Shown here piece by piece: positions 32,894 to 40,591 of a stretch of DNA of 64,000 bases (position 1 is its first letter; each line of letters starts with the position of its first letter). The stretch spans positions 1-64,000 of the forward strand of contig CAYNOR010000002.1 in NCBI GenBank assembly GCA_964398915.1, read 5' to 3'. A program made the position numbers and the translations under genes. Origin of the DNA: Tichowtungia sp964398915 (GTDB taxonomy: Bacteria; Verrucomicrobiota; Kiritimatiellia; Kiritimatiellales; Tichowtungiaceae). Below the pieces are notes generated by a model. It was not told the origin of the DNA and ran no database searches. It saw only the letters and a program-made list of their open reading frames with translations.

Positions 32894-33710
32894 AATCACC
32901 AGCGTACAAAATGAGCGGGTGAAGCGGATCATAAAGCTTCAGCGCAAGGCTTCCGCGCGCCGTGAAGAAGGTCTGACGGTGATTGAAGGTGCGCGCGAGG
33001 TCTCCCGTGCCATTGAAAACGGCTGGCAGCCGGTTGAGCTGTGGTTCTGTCCTGAACTTGGCACTGAAAGACCGGGAGATGGAGAATATTTTCAATGCTC
33101 CCGCGCGGTATTTGAAAAAATTTCCTACAGGGAAGGGCCGGATGGCGTACTGGCGGTCGGCCCGCTGGTCGGCAAAACGCTCGCTGAGTTGAAGCTGTCG
33201 GAAAATCCTTTGATTCTGGTCGCTGAGGGTTTGGAGAAGCCGGGAAATCTTGGCGCGCTGTTGCGCACGGCCGACGGCGCGGGCGCGGATGCCGTGATCG
33301 TTTGTGATTCGGCGACTGATCTGAATAATCCGAACGTTATCCGCGCCAGCATTGGAACGCTTTTCTATCTGCCGGTCGCTGAGGCGACGTCGGAGGAGAC
33401 CATTGCCTTCCTGAAAGCGAAAGGCATAAAAATCCTTTCCGCTGTGCCGGAGGCCGAAGCGGTTTATACCGGTGTCGACATGACCGGGCCGGTTGCGATT
33501 GTTGTCGGTGCGGAAGACAAAGGCCTTTCCGGACAGTGGACCCGAGCGCAGCGAGAGAGGCCCCGCGATTGCGGGGCAGTGACCAAAGGGAACGGCAAAA
33601 ATGTTGCGGATCTGAACGTAAAAATTCCGATGCTTGGGAAAAACGACTCGCTGAATGTGTCGGTTTCAGCGGCCATTTTGCTTTATGAAGCGGTTCGGCA
33701 GAGAAAATAA
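32883..33710 (+). CDS. TrmH/SpoU-family RNA 2'-O-methyltransferase
   Basis: About 275 residues from the ATG at 32883. The N-terminal L30e-like substrate-binding domain (RVKRIIKLQRKASARREEG ... VIEGAREVSRAIE) is followed by the SPOUT knot with motif 1 EGLEKPGNLGALLRTADGAG, motif 2 IVVGAEDKGLS and motif 3 IPMLGKNDSLNVSVSAAILL. It should methylate a ribose in rRNA or tRNA. Between motifs 2 and 3 it carries an in-frame insertion of about 19 residues encoded by a hairpin repeat (33541-33595). Whether the enzyme is still active is open. Confidence 0.9.
   Translation: MSAEITSVQNERVKRIIKLQRKASARREEGLTVIEGAREVSRAIENGWQPVELWFCPELGTERPGDGEYFQCSRAVFEKISYREGPDGVLAVGPLVGKTLAELKLSENPLILVAEGLEKPGNLGALLRTADGAGADAVIVCDSATDLNNPNVIRASIGTLFYLPVAEATSEETIAFLKAKGIKILSAVPEAEAVYTGVDMTGPVAIVVGAEDKGLSGQWTRAQRERPRDCGAVTKGNGKNVADLNVKIPMLGKNDSLNVSVSAAILLYEAVRQRK
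33541..33595. repeat. Hairpin repeat inserted in the methyltransferase gene
   Basis: It contains GAGCGCAGCGAGAG and the hairpin GCCCCGC-GATT-GCGGGGC (33559-33576). It adds residues TRAQRERPRDCGAVTKGNG, absent from the family, without breaking the frame. Similar GC-rich hairpins lie at 33914-33960 behind the tRNA gene. Confidence 0.7.
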
Positions 33711-33765
33711 ATCTTTCCCCTTGCAACTGAGCTGAAAACCTATACCTTCACCACTTCGCAATAAC

Positions 33766-33842
33766 TGCGGGGTGGAGCAGTCTGGTAGCTCGTCAGGCTC
33801 ATAACCTGAAGGCCGTTGGTTCAAATCCAACCCCCGCTACCA
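33766..33842 (+). tRNA. tRNA-Met(CAT), initiator type
   Basis: A 77-nt cloverleaf with CAT anticodon in CTCATAA, D arm GAGCAGTCTGGTAGCTC and T arm GTTGG-TTCAAAT-CCAAC. CCA is encoded. Positions 1 and 72 are both T, so the first acceptor pair is open, which is the main initiator identity element. The anticodon stem is TCAGG/CCTGA, so only two of the three G-C pairs usual in initiators are present (29:41 is A-T). Confidence 0.93.
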
Positions 33843-33848
33843 ACTTAG

Positions 33849-33874
33849 AAGGCCAGTCGAATGACTGGCCTTTT
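33849..33874 (+). terminator. Terminator after the tRNA gene
   Basis: Stem AAGGCCAGTC / GACTGGCCTT with loop GAAT, followed by TTTT, starting 7 nt after the tRNA CCA end. Confidence 0.85.
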
Positions 33875-33974
33875 CAATTTCCGGGGTGGGATGCAGAACC
33901 TTGGTTCACCACCCGCGAAGCGGGTAGAGGCTGTCGTTCGACAGCGCCCGCAGGGCCGAGGCCGCAGGTCGAAG

Positions 33975-34007
33975 CAAATCCAACCCCCGCTACCAACTTT
34001 GAAGGCC
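33975..34007 (+). repeat. Duplicate of the tRNA 3' end (att-like)
   Basis: A 33-bp direct copy, with one mismatch, of 33822-33854: the T-arm end, acceptor strand, CCA and the first bases of the terminator. The two copies are 153 bp apart. The DNA between contains the first terminator and GC-rich hairpins, with no gene. Confidence 0.85.
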
Positions 34008-34031
34008 GGAACGTGAGTTCCGGTCTTTTTT
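34004..34031 (+). terminator. Second terminator behind the tRNA 3' duplicate
   Basis: Stem CCGGAAC / GTTCCGG with loop GTGA, then a run of six T after TC. It begins with the same AAGGCC as the first terminator, so it may be the original terminator displaced by an insertion or a duplicated one. Confidence 0.8.
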
Positions 34032-34084
34032 GTTACTTGCAAAAAATCCGTGCTATCTGCGCGGTCTATGGTAAAACTTCCGCC

Positions 34085-34534
34085 ATGAAAACGCTCAAAA
34101 TCCTCGTTCTGAACGGCCCGAATCTTAATCTGCTCGGTACGCGCGAGCCGGAGTTTTACGGCACTGAAACGCTCGAATCGATTGCCAAGGATATGAATGC
34201 CTGTGCAGAAAAGCTGGGCGGCGTGGAGCTTGAATTCCGTCAGAGTAATTCAGAGAGCGACCTGATCACATGGGTTGGTGCATCCAGAAAGGTTTTTGAC
34301 GGCATCATCATTAATCCGGCTGCTTACACGCATACCAGTCTGGGATTGGGCGATGCGATCAAGGCGGTTGCAAAGGAAGTTCCGGCTGTTGAGGTTCATT
34401 TGAGCAATACTCACGCCCGTGAGGAAATCCGTCATAAAAGTCTGATCGCAGCCGGATGCGTCGGGCAGATTATGGGCTTTAAGGGCTATGGGTATATTCT
34501 CGCCCTGCAGGCATTGGTTAAACAGTTGCGTTAA
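34085..34534 (+). CDS. aroQ: 3-dehydroquinate dehydratase, type II
   Basis: A 149-residue type II dehydroquinase of the shikimate pathway. It shows KILVLNGPNLNLLGTREPEFYG with the catalytic Tyr, FRQSNSESDLITWV, IINPAAYTHTSLGLGDAI and EVHLSNTHAREEIRHKS with the catalytic His. The ATG at 34085 gives the standard N-terminus. A longer frame from 34013 would cross the terminator. It converges with holB, with only 6 nt between the stops. Confidence 0.97.
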   Translation: MKTLKILVLNGPNLNLLGTREPEFYGTETLESIAKDMNACAEKLGGVELEFRQSNSESDLITWVGASRKVFDGIIINPAAYTHTSLGLGDAIKAVAKEVPAVEVHLSNTHAREEIRHKSLIAAGCVGQIMGFKGYGYILALQALVKQLR

Positions 34535-34540
34535 TGGGTT

Positions 34541-35473
34541 TTAAACCAACTGCGAGAAGAAGTTGTTAAGTACCAATTCGGCGGGCAGGTTGCGGTCAAA
34601 CTGCTGTCCCATTTCTTCTACTGCGGCGATACGCCGCAAGGCGTCGGCTCTCGTGCAGAGCATGGCCTGTTTGGTGAGCGGTTCGATGTCGTCCTGAAAG
34701 TATAAAAGGCTTTCATCCTGCTCCATGACTTTCAGCAGTACATCGCGCTGCCAGCTGAGCAGGGTGCGGAGAATTTCAGTACGGGCTTCAATTAATCGGG
34801 CGGTCGACCGGGCAGCCAGCAGATCTTTGGCTTCTTTAGACGGCAAGTCCTCCGGCAGTCGTTCAGATTCTTCCGCTTCGAACTCTTTTTTAAGTTCGTC
34901 GAGCAGGTTGAGCAGACGGGCGGCAAACAGGCCGGCCTCCGGAACGCTCGCCGGCGGCAGTTCGCACAGGATGTCTAGCAGGGGGTCTTTCCAATGCCTG
35001 GAAATTTCTTCGTCTTCATCGGCGAGAGCAATGCGCTGGCAGCGTGATGAAATAGTAGGCAGAAGGGCTTGCGGTTCGTCGGTGACCAGAATCAGTACTG
35101 TTTTTGCAGACGGTTCTTCCAGTGTTTTTAGCAGTGCATTAGCTGCCTGATCGGTCATGCGGTCGGCACATAGAATGACTCCGGCCTTCCACCCGCCCGC
35201 GAATGATGTTTGTGAGAACTGCCGGATCAGATCGAGGATTTCGTCGATGACAATTTGCCGGCTTTTGCTTTGCGGTTCCATCCAGATCACATCGGGGTGG
35301 GTCCGGGTTTTTATTTGGCTGTGATTGTTGAAAATCAGACCGAGCAGCTGTTCGGTAAAACGAAGCGCGGCACCGTGCGGTGCGCCTTGCAAGAGGAGAG
35401 CGTGCGCCAGCTGGCCGTTCTGCCAGCCTTTCTGAATGCCGTTCCAGGCCTCGTTGAATTGGTTAGAACTCAT
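34541..35473 (-). CDS. holB: DNA polymerase III delta' subunit
   Basis: A 310-residue clamp-loader protein. The P-loop position reads LLLQGAPHGAALRFTE, without the Lys-Thr of an active ATPase, as usual in delta'. The AAA+ sensor region is present in MTDQAANALLKTLEEPS, and the arginine-finger SRC motif is in TISSRCQRI. It acts with DnaX and HolA to open the sliding clamp. It overlaps functionally with tmk just upstream, and tmk-holB is a common bacterial pair. Confidence 0.9.
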   Translation of the reverse strand: MSSNQFNEAWNGIQKGWQNGQLAHALLLQGAPHGAALRFTEQLLGLIFNNHSQIKTRTHPDVIWMEPQSKSRQIVIDEILDLIRQFSQTSFAGGWKAGVILCADRMTDQAANALLKTLEEPSAKTVLILVTDEPQALLPTISSRCQRIALADEDEEISRHWKDPLLDILCELPPASVPEAGLFAARLLNLLDELKKEFEAEESERLPEDLPSKEAKDLLAARSTARLIEARTEILRTLLSWQRDVLLKVMEQDESLLYFQDDIEPLTKQAMLCTRADALRRIAAVEEMGQQFDRNLPAELVLNNFFSQLV

Positions 35474-35487
35474 AATTCAGATTTCGC

Positions 35488-36123
35488 TCAAAATAATTTT
35501 CCGACCGCGTTCCAGATGTCGGATGCGACGGTGTCGGATTGCTGTGCAGCGTTAATGATACGGAAACGTTCCGGCGCCTGTCCGGCCAGTTTCAGATAAC
35601 CTGCACGCACCCGTTCGTGAAAGGAGCGTTCTTCCTGCTCAAAGCGGTCAGCCGATTCACCGCGTGCAAGATAGCGTTGTGCAATGCGCTCGAAACCGGC
35701 GGCGACGTCCAGATCGAGGAGCAGGGTGAGATCCGGTGAAAGACCGTTGACGGTGAAACGATTAATCGACTGAATTTCTTCAACCGGCAGTCCGCGTCCG
35801 TACCCCTGATAGGCGGTGGTGGAGTCCATAAAGCGGTCGCAGATTACCCAAATACCTTTTTCAAGATTCGGACGAATGACTTTTTCAACCAGCTGGTTGC
35901 GGCTGGCTTCAAAAAGCAGCAGTTCAGCGCGTTCGCACGGTGACTCGCCGGCCTGATTATGCTGGAGGATGTTACGAATGGCTTCGCCGAGTGCTGTACC
36001 GCCCGGCTCGCGGGTGTAGACGGCTTCAATACCGCGTTCAGCAAGCCGCTGGATCAGTGTTTTTGCCTGTGTCGATTTTCCAGAACCTTCCGGTCCTTCC
36101 AAGGTTATAAATTTTCCGCGCAT
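35488..36123 (-). CDS. tmk: Thymidylate kinase
   Basis: A 211-residue dTMP kinase. P-loop LEGPEGSGKST at residues 8-18, the DR(Y/F) motif in CDRFMDSTTAYQGYGRGL and the TREPGGT block are intact. It makes dTDP for DNA synthesis. It is 14 nt upstream of holB on the same strand. A thymidylate-synthase-like gene lies 1 kb away at 37035. Confidence 0.97.
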   Translation of the reverse strand: MRGKFITLEGPEGSGKSTQAKTLIQRLAERGIEAVYTREPGGTALGEAIRNILQHNQAGESPCERAELLLFEASRNQLVEKVIRPNLEKGIWVICDRFMDSTTAYQGYGRGLPVEEIQSINRFTVNGLSPDLTLLLDLDVAAGFERIAQRYLARGESADRFEQEERSFHERVRAGYLKLAGQAPERFRIINAAQQSDTVASDIWNAVGKLF

Positions 36124-36170
36124 AGTGTGGAGACGTTAGCCGCGCCGGAGCCGAAATGCAACGCTGTTGC

Positions 36171-36185
36171 TTTCAATGATTGGAA
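36171..36185. repeat. Dispersed palindrome upstream of the 36207 gene
   Basis: TTTCAATGATTGGAA lies 22 nt before the ATG at 36207, between the divergent tmk and hypothetical genes. It could also act as a regulatory site, but the same sequence recurs inside unrelated genes. Confidence 0.6.
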
Positions 36186-36206
36186 AAACGGAGTAGGGTT
36201 CCGCGC

Positions 36207-36869
36207 ATGAAAAAGCTGATCAGAACCGTTTTTGGATTTATGGCGCTGGTGGCGGTTATTTTTGTTGCCGGAACTTTGTTTTACGGGACAAAGACGGTTC
36301 ATGATCTGCTGGGCGAAAATAAAAAGCTTAAGCAGTCGCTCGCGACGCTCACGCATGAAGATCAGATCGGTTACGCCAAAGTGATCCGGCAGGAAACCCG
36401 GGACGGGAAATTTTATACTGTAGTCCGGTTCGTGGAAACCGCCCGTGATGATCAGCTCAAGAAGGTCCTCGAAAAGGAATATGAAATCGAAGGAGACACG
36501 GTTCATTTCGATGCACTGATCGTTACTTTTTCTGATCAGGCGGTTATGGACGGCAAGGAGCGTTCATTGTATTTGTGGCGACGTGTTTACGGTGAAAATA
36601 TGCCACCAGCAGAGGGTTTTGCGATAGAAGAAGAGGGTGTAACACCTGTTCGTTATGCGGACTTGCTCAGGCGTCTGCATCTGTCAGAACAAAAATTGTT
36701 CTGGTCGGCTATATGGGATCTTGCGAATGAACCGGAAGCCCTGCAACGGCACAGCATTAAGGCTGTTTACGGCAATGCGGTGTATAAAAAACTGCGCCCC
36801 GGCCTGATTTATGTTTTTAAAATCAGCGCCGGGGGTCACGTCTATCCTGAAACCGTTCCCGACCTGTAG
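36207..36869 (+). CDS. Hypothetical membrane-anchored protein
   Basis: A 220-residue protein with no family I recognise. An N-terminal membrane anchor (about residues 7-27, VFGFMALVAVIFVAGTLFYG) precedes a short coiled segment (LLGENKKLKQSLATL) and a soluble domain with YAKVIRQETRDGKFYTVVRF, EGDTVHFDALIVTF and LYLWRRVYGENMPPAEGF. It probably faces the periplasm. It stands alone, with an overlapping terminator. The start at 36207 is preferred over the in-frame 36180, which falls in the palindrome. Confidence 0.6.
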   Translation: MKKLIRTVFGFMALVAVIFVAGTLFYGTKTVHDLLGENKKLKQSLATLTHEDQIGYAKVIRQETRDGKFYTVVRFVETARDDQLKKVLEKEYEIEGDTVHFDALIVTFSDQAVMDGKERSLYLWRRVYGENMPPAEGFAIEEEGVTPVRYADLLRRLHLSEQKLFWSAIWDLANEPEALQRHSIKAVYGNAVYKKLRPGLIYVFKISAGGHVYPETVPDL

Positions 36870-36883
36870 CCGGGACGGTTTTT
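36851..36883 (+). terminator. Terminator overlapping the 36207 gene stop
   Basis: AACCGT(T)CCCG pairs with CCGGGACGGTT across ACCTGTAG and is followed by TTTTT. One base is bulged. The stop codon is in the loop. Confidence 0.7.
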
Positions 36884-36896
36884 CAGAAACAACGGG

Positions 36897-36998
36897 TTAT
36901 CTGTTTTTCTTTTTTTCCAGCTTGGCCAGTTTCTTTTCCTTCGGAGTTTTTGATGGTTTCTTTTTGGTTTCTTTTTTTTGATCTTGTCCTTTTGACAT
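36897..36998 (-). CDS. Small Lys-rich protein
   Basis: A 33-residue protein beginning MSKGQDQKKETKKKPSKTPK and ending KLEKKKNR, preceded by AGAGGAAAG at good spacing. Similar short Lys-rich proteins starting MSKG are found in many bacteria. Function is unknown, though nucleic-acid binding is plausible from charge alone. About half the residues are lysine. Its own RBS and the conserved start argue that it is real. Confidence 0.65.
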   Translation of the reverse strand: MSKGQDQKKETKKKPSKTPKEKKLAKLEKKKNR

Positions 36999-37034
36999 GT
37001 TCTTTCCTCTTTTCTTTCCGGTTAGTTTTGAAAC

Positions 37035-37934
37035 TTAAGGCCGTGCATGTTCGGCATCATACGCTTTAATTTTTGTGAGCACTTCTGCTTCGGCCTCGTC
37101 GTACATTTCGCGAATCAGTTCATCATGGAATTCATAGACCCGGTCGGCGAAATCGGTGACTGCCAGCCGGTCAAAAAGACGTTCTTTGGCAACCTGTATG
37201 TCTTTGCCGTAAATGTGGAACGAGTCCGCCTGCCAGTTCAGACGCCCCAGTTTGACCGTTTTTCCGGTTCTGGCGGCGACGGCATCGGCGATGACCTCCT
37301 GACTGAAGAGGGTGAAGCCGAACATGTTCATAAAATTGGCGCCCCATGCGTCGTTGCTGCGGAAACGGATGTTTGTGTTAAGCCACCATGTACCGTCGTC
37401 GTCTTCGACGATGCGGTACCAGATTGATTGAAGGCAGGGCGGGTCATAGCATTCCATGTCGAGATTCGGCATCCAGGTGATTGCCTGCGCCTGACGGGTG
37501 AAGGGTTGTTTTGACAGTTTGTTGACGATTTCTTCGAGCTGTTTGATTTTGAACGGACCGGCCTCGATGCTTTTGCCGCCGCTGAGTTCTTTCCAGACAC
37601 CGTAGTCGGCGAGACGCCCGTGGTAGGTATATTCCCAGCGGGTATCCCCGGGGTCGTTCATATTTTTAACCCAATGGTCTTTGAATCCCTTGAGCTCCAT
37701 CACGTATTCCCGCAGGTCGGCGATACCGCCCGGAAACGCCTTATGAATCATCGGATCCTTCATGGGATCGAGGATTGTAATATTCATGGTACAGTCGAGG
37801 CTGAGCGGATCGTCCGGTTTGTCATATTGTGTTTTAAAGCGGGTTCCGCGGGTAAAGAGCGCGATTAAAGCTTTTTCGTACGCCTCAGCCAGTGTTTCAG
37901 CTTCGACACAGAGTACCGGTATATTTTTAGGCAT
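37035..37934 (-). CDS. Thymidylate-synthase-like protein
   Basis: A 299-residue protein. Its C-terminal two thirds resembles thymidylate synthase: an Arg-containing QAQAITWMPNLDMEC, the catalytic PPCLQSIWYRI, then FRSNDAWGANFMNMFGF and ADSFHIYGKD near the end. These match the archaeal/methanogen type of ThyA better than the E. coli enzyme. The N-terminal part (VLCVEAETLAEAYEKAL) is also found in that type. It may make dTMP or hydroxymethylate dUMP/dCMP. The nearby tmk, holB and holA support a role in DNA precursor supply. Confidence 0.65.
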   Translation of the reverse strand: MPKNIPVLCVEAETLAEAYEKALIALFTRGTRFKTQYDKPDDPLSLDCTMNITILDPMKDPMIHKAFPGGIADLREYVMELKGFKDHWVKNMNDPGDTRWEYTYHGRLADYGVWKELSGGKSIEAGPFKIKQLEEIVNKLSKQPFTRQAQAITWMPNLDMECYDPPCLQSIWYRIVEDDDGTWWLNTNIRFRSNDAWGANFMNMFGFTLFSQEVIADAVAARTGKTVKLGRLNWQADSFHIYGKDIQVAKERLFDRLAVTDFADRVYEFHDELIREMYDEAEAEVLTKIKAYDAEHARP

Positions 37935-37946
37935 TGTCTTCTCCTG

Positions 37947-38429
37947 TTAACTGTTAAACGGTTTGTAAAGCAGATCGTAGGTGGCCGTGAGGCTTTCGGG
38001 CATAACGCGCGGACCGCCGAGTACCGGCATAAAGTTAGTATCACCGTTCCAGCGGGGAACAATGTGCTGATGCAGGTGGTCCCTGAGACCGGCGCCGGCC
38101 GCTTCACCGAGGTTGATCCCTATGTTGAACCCTTGCGGTGACATGACTTCGCGCAGCACGGCCGCGGTACGGGAGGTCAGGGCTGCCATTTCCAGATTTT
38201 CTTCCGGAGCGAGGTCTTCAAGTGCGGCGGTGTGACGGTAAGGGGCAACCATGATGTGTCCACTGTTGTACGGATACCGGTTCATCACAACGGCGCAGGA
38301 CTTTCCGCGGAAAAGCAGGAGATTTTCGCGGTCATCTTTTCCGGCGAAGATATCGCAGAGAAAACAGGCACCGGTTTTTTCGCTATGGATATATTCAATG
38401 CGCCATGGAGCCCAGAGCGGTCGATTCAT
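37947..38429 (-). CDS. HIT-family hydrolase (Ap4A-type)
   Basis: A 160-residue HIT protein. The catalytic HxHxH is in RDHLHQHIVPRW, and MNRYPYNSGHIMVAPYRH is the conserved nucleotide-binding part. CFLCDIFAGKDD near the N-terminus supplies two of the Cys of the zinc site found in this subfamily. Members hydrolyse or phosphorolyse dinucleoside polyphosphates or AMP conjugates. It is 12 nt upstream of the thymidylate-synthase-like gene on the same strand. Confidence 0.9.
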   Translation of the reverse strand: MNRPLWAPWRIEYIHSEKTGACFLCDIFAGKDDRENLLLFRGKSCAVVMNRYPYNSGHIMVAPYRHTAALEDLAPEENLEMAALTSRTAAVLREVMSPQGFNIGINLGEAAGAGLRDHLHQHIVPRWNGDTNFMPVLGGPRVMPESLTATYDLLYKPFNS

Positions 38430-38439
38430 AAGAACCTCG

Positions 38440-38587
38440 GTGGATTACTGGAGTACAGGATAGATGGAGGGGTGGGTGCGGGGATAAAGACCGAGAGAAC
38501 TGCGGCAGACGTACAAAGGCTAAAGCTGGTTTTATTGATTTTCATTTTCCAACTAATCCACTGATCCGGCAATCCACTCTTCCATGT
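38440..38587. repeat. Inverted pair of 8-bp-period arrays upstream of holA
   Basis: GGA recurs at exactly 38442, 38450, 38458 and 38466. TCC recurs at 38557, 38565, 38573 and 38581. The arms are inverted around about 75 bp. The pair fills the divergent spacer between the HIT gene and holA, and no gene is seen there. Confidence 0.75.
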
Positions 38588-38640
38588 GGCTTTCGATTAT
38601 GATTAAAATGACGGGGTAACGCAAATAAGGAATTCATCCA

Positions 38641-39729
38641 GTGGCTGTAAAACTGATACATGGAACGGACGAGTATCTGGTGAGCTGCAATGCTCGGAAG
38701 ATCGTTAACACCCTGTGCCCTGAAAAAGAGCAGACTCTGGGTCTGGAAACCATCAACGGGGATGTGAAAACCATTGATGAAGCGGTCACGGCCCTTAAAA
38801 CCTGCATCGGTGCGCTGCGTACAGTCGGGCTGTTTGGCGGGCAGAAAACAGTCTGGTTCAGTGATGTATCGATTTTCAAAGATGCGGTCATCAGTAAAAA
38901 TGCGACGGTCAAAGAACTGCTTGGAAAACTGACCGAGGATATCAAGAAAGGTCTGCCGGACTCCCAGAATCTGGTTATTTCGGCACCCGGAGTGGATCGT
39001 CGCTCGGCCTTTTATAAAGTCTGCGAAACGGCCGGCGCTGTAGAAGCCTATGATCTTCCGGAGCAGGACTATAAAAAGAAGCCGGTCATTCGGGAACGGG
39101 CGCAGTCATTGTTCGCGCAGGCGAAATGCCGGATTGGTGAAGGCGCACTTGACCTCTTTCTTGAAAAAGTCGGCACCGATACCCGTCAGCTCGTTATGGA
39201 AGTTGAAAAACTGATAACCTATATCGGCGACCGGAAAGAAATTACGGTGGAAGATGTAAAAGCCATCACGTCATCAACCGCCGAAGCGATTGCGTGGGAT
39301 TTTACCGATGCGCTCGGTGAACGTAAGCTGAATGTCGCGCTGCGCATTCTCCGTCAGCTCTTCTTTCAGGGCGAAGCGCCCATTGGACTCATGTTTGCAA
39401 TAGAGAAGCACTATCAGAAACTTATGCAATACCGGTCTTATCTGGATCAGGGCTGGCTGCGGCTGACCGGCAGGCGCGGGGCAGACGCCATTCAGTGGGG
39501 CAGTGATCCGGAAATGGATAAACTGTTCGCACAGCTTGGTTCCGATCCGCGCGATATGCACTGGTTTCCCACTTCAAAAATTGCTGAACAGGCAAAAAAC
39601 TACAGTGCCGATGAACTGCATCGCAGTCAGAAAAGGTTGCTCAAAACGCACGAACAGCTCGTTTCCAGCGGTGTTCCTCCGGAATTAATCCTTGAAATGC
39701 TCGTTATCAAATTAATCGGAAAAGTATGA
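38641..39729 (+). CDS. holA: DNA polymerase III delta subunit
   Basis: A 362-residue clamp-loader delta subunit starting at a GTG. Landmarks: VKLIHGTDEYLVSCNARKI, NLVISAPGVDRRSAFYKVCE, LTRQ-like GTDTRQLVMEVEKLITYIGD and the C-terminal IAWDFTDALGERKLNVALRIL. Delta is the wrench that opens the beta clamp. It overlaps yggS by ATGA. An 8-bp-period array pair lies upstream. Confidence 0.9.
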   Translation: MAVKLIHGTDEYLVSCNARKIVNTLCPEKEQTLGLETINGDVKTIDEAVTALKTCIGALRTVGLFGGQKTVWFSDVSIFKDAVISKNATVKELLGKLTEDIKKGLPDSQNLVISAPGVDRRSAFYKVCETAGAVEAYDLPEQDYKKKPVIRERAQSLFAQAKCRIGEGALDLFLEKVGTDTRQLVMEVEKLITYIGDRKEITVEDVKAITSSTAEAIAWDFTDALGERKLNVALRILRQLFFQGEAPIGLMFAIEKHYQKLMQYRSYLDQGWLRLTGRRGADAIQWGSDPEMDKLFAQLGSDPRDMHWFPTSKIAEQAKNYSADELHRSQKRLLKTHEQLVSSGVPPELILEMLVIKLIGKV

Positions 39730-40400
39730 GTATCAACGGCAATCTTGAAGCAGTCGAAACGCGGATCGCCGCCGCCTGTGAAAAATCCGGAAGGCGGCGT
39801 TCGGACGTAAAGTTGGTTGCCGTTTCGAAAACCAAACCCGTTGAAGCCGTCATGGAAGCCGCCGGGGCGGGACAGATTCTTTTCGGTGAAAACCGTGTGC
39901 AGGAAGCGCAGAATAAAATACCGCTCTGTCCGGGAAATTTGCAGTGGCATTTAATTGGACATTTACAAAGCAACAAAGCACGGATCGCAGCTTCCGGAAT
40001 ATTCCGTATGATCCATTCTGTGGATTCTGAACGGCTGATGCGCCTGCTGGATGAATACGCCGCAGTGCCGCTTCCCGTGCTGATTCAGGTCAACGTGTCG
40101 GGCGAAGGATCTAAAGAAGGCTGTACTCCGCAAGAGGCGTCCGCGCTGATTGAAGCAGCCAACCAGTGCGGCAAGGTCGAGGTTCACGGCCTGATGACGA
40201 TTCCCCCGTTCACGCCGGATCCGGCAAAAGCCCGCCTCCATTTTCTCAATCTCCGGAAACTCCGTGACCGGCTCCAGCAGGAAACCGGTACACCTCTACC
40301 GGAGCTTTCTATGGGCATGTCGCATGATTTCGAAATCGCTATTGAGGAGGGCGCGACGTTTATTCGCGTGGGGTCGGATATTTTTGGTGAACGAAAGTGA
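39726..40400 (+). CDS. PLP homeostasis protein, YggS family
   Basis: A 224-residue PLP-binding protein. VKLVAVSKTKPVEAVMEA holds the PLP lysine, and FGENRVQEAQNKI, WHLIGHLQSNKA, HSVDSERL and LSMGMSHDFEIAIEEGAT are all typical. It carries no enzymatic activity in studied cases and buffers PLP and amino-acid balance. proC lies 190 nt downstream, a frequent linkage. It begins inside the holA stop (ATGA). Confidence 0.95.
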   Translation: MSINGNLEAVETRIAAACEKSGRRRSDVKLVAVSKTKPVEAVMEAAGAGQILFGENRVQEAQNKIPLCPGNLQWHLIGHLQSNKARIAASGIFRMIHSVDSERLMRLLDEYAAVPLPVLIQVNVSGEGSKEGCTPQEASALIEAANQCGKVEVHGLMTIPPFTPDPAKARLHFLNLRKLRDRLQQETGTPLPELSMGMSHDFEIAIEEGATFIRVGSDIFGERK

Positions 40401-40467
40401 TGGAGTGCTAGTATTCAGTGCATCATAAATATTCGTATTAAAATCACAGAAACCAGAATAGGATTAT

Positions 40468-40542
40468 GACCGCAAAGTCGCTAAGACGCTAAGAAAGAAA
40501 ACCCCAACATCAACCCTTTGCTTCTTTGCGTCTTCGCGGTCA
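40468..40542. repeat. Inverted pair of CGCTAAGA arrays
   Basis: The left arm has CGC at 40471, 40479 and 40487, each followed by AAAG/TAAG. The right arm has CTTTG/CTTCG at 40516, 40524 and 40532. Both have an exact 8-bp period. It lies between yggS and proC, and a GGAG-type array follows to the proC start. Confidence 0.75.
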
Positions 40543-40591
40543 ACTTTTTTACGTTAAGGGGATTAGAGGGTGGAGTAATGGAGGATCTCTC

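Noticed and set aside
33975..34007. A second tRNA-Met gene
   Set aside because: Only the T-arm end and acceptor strand are present. The 5' half, D arm and anticodon arm are missing.
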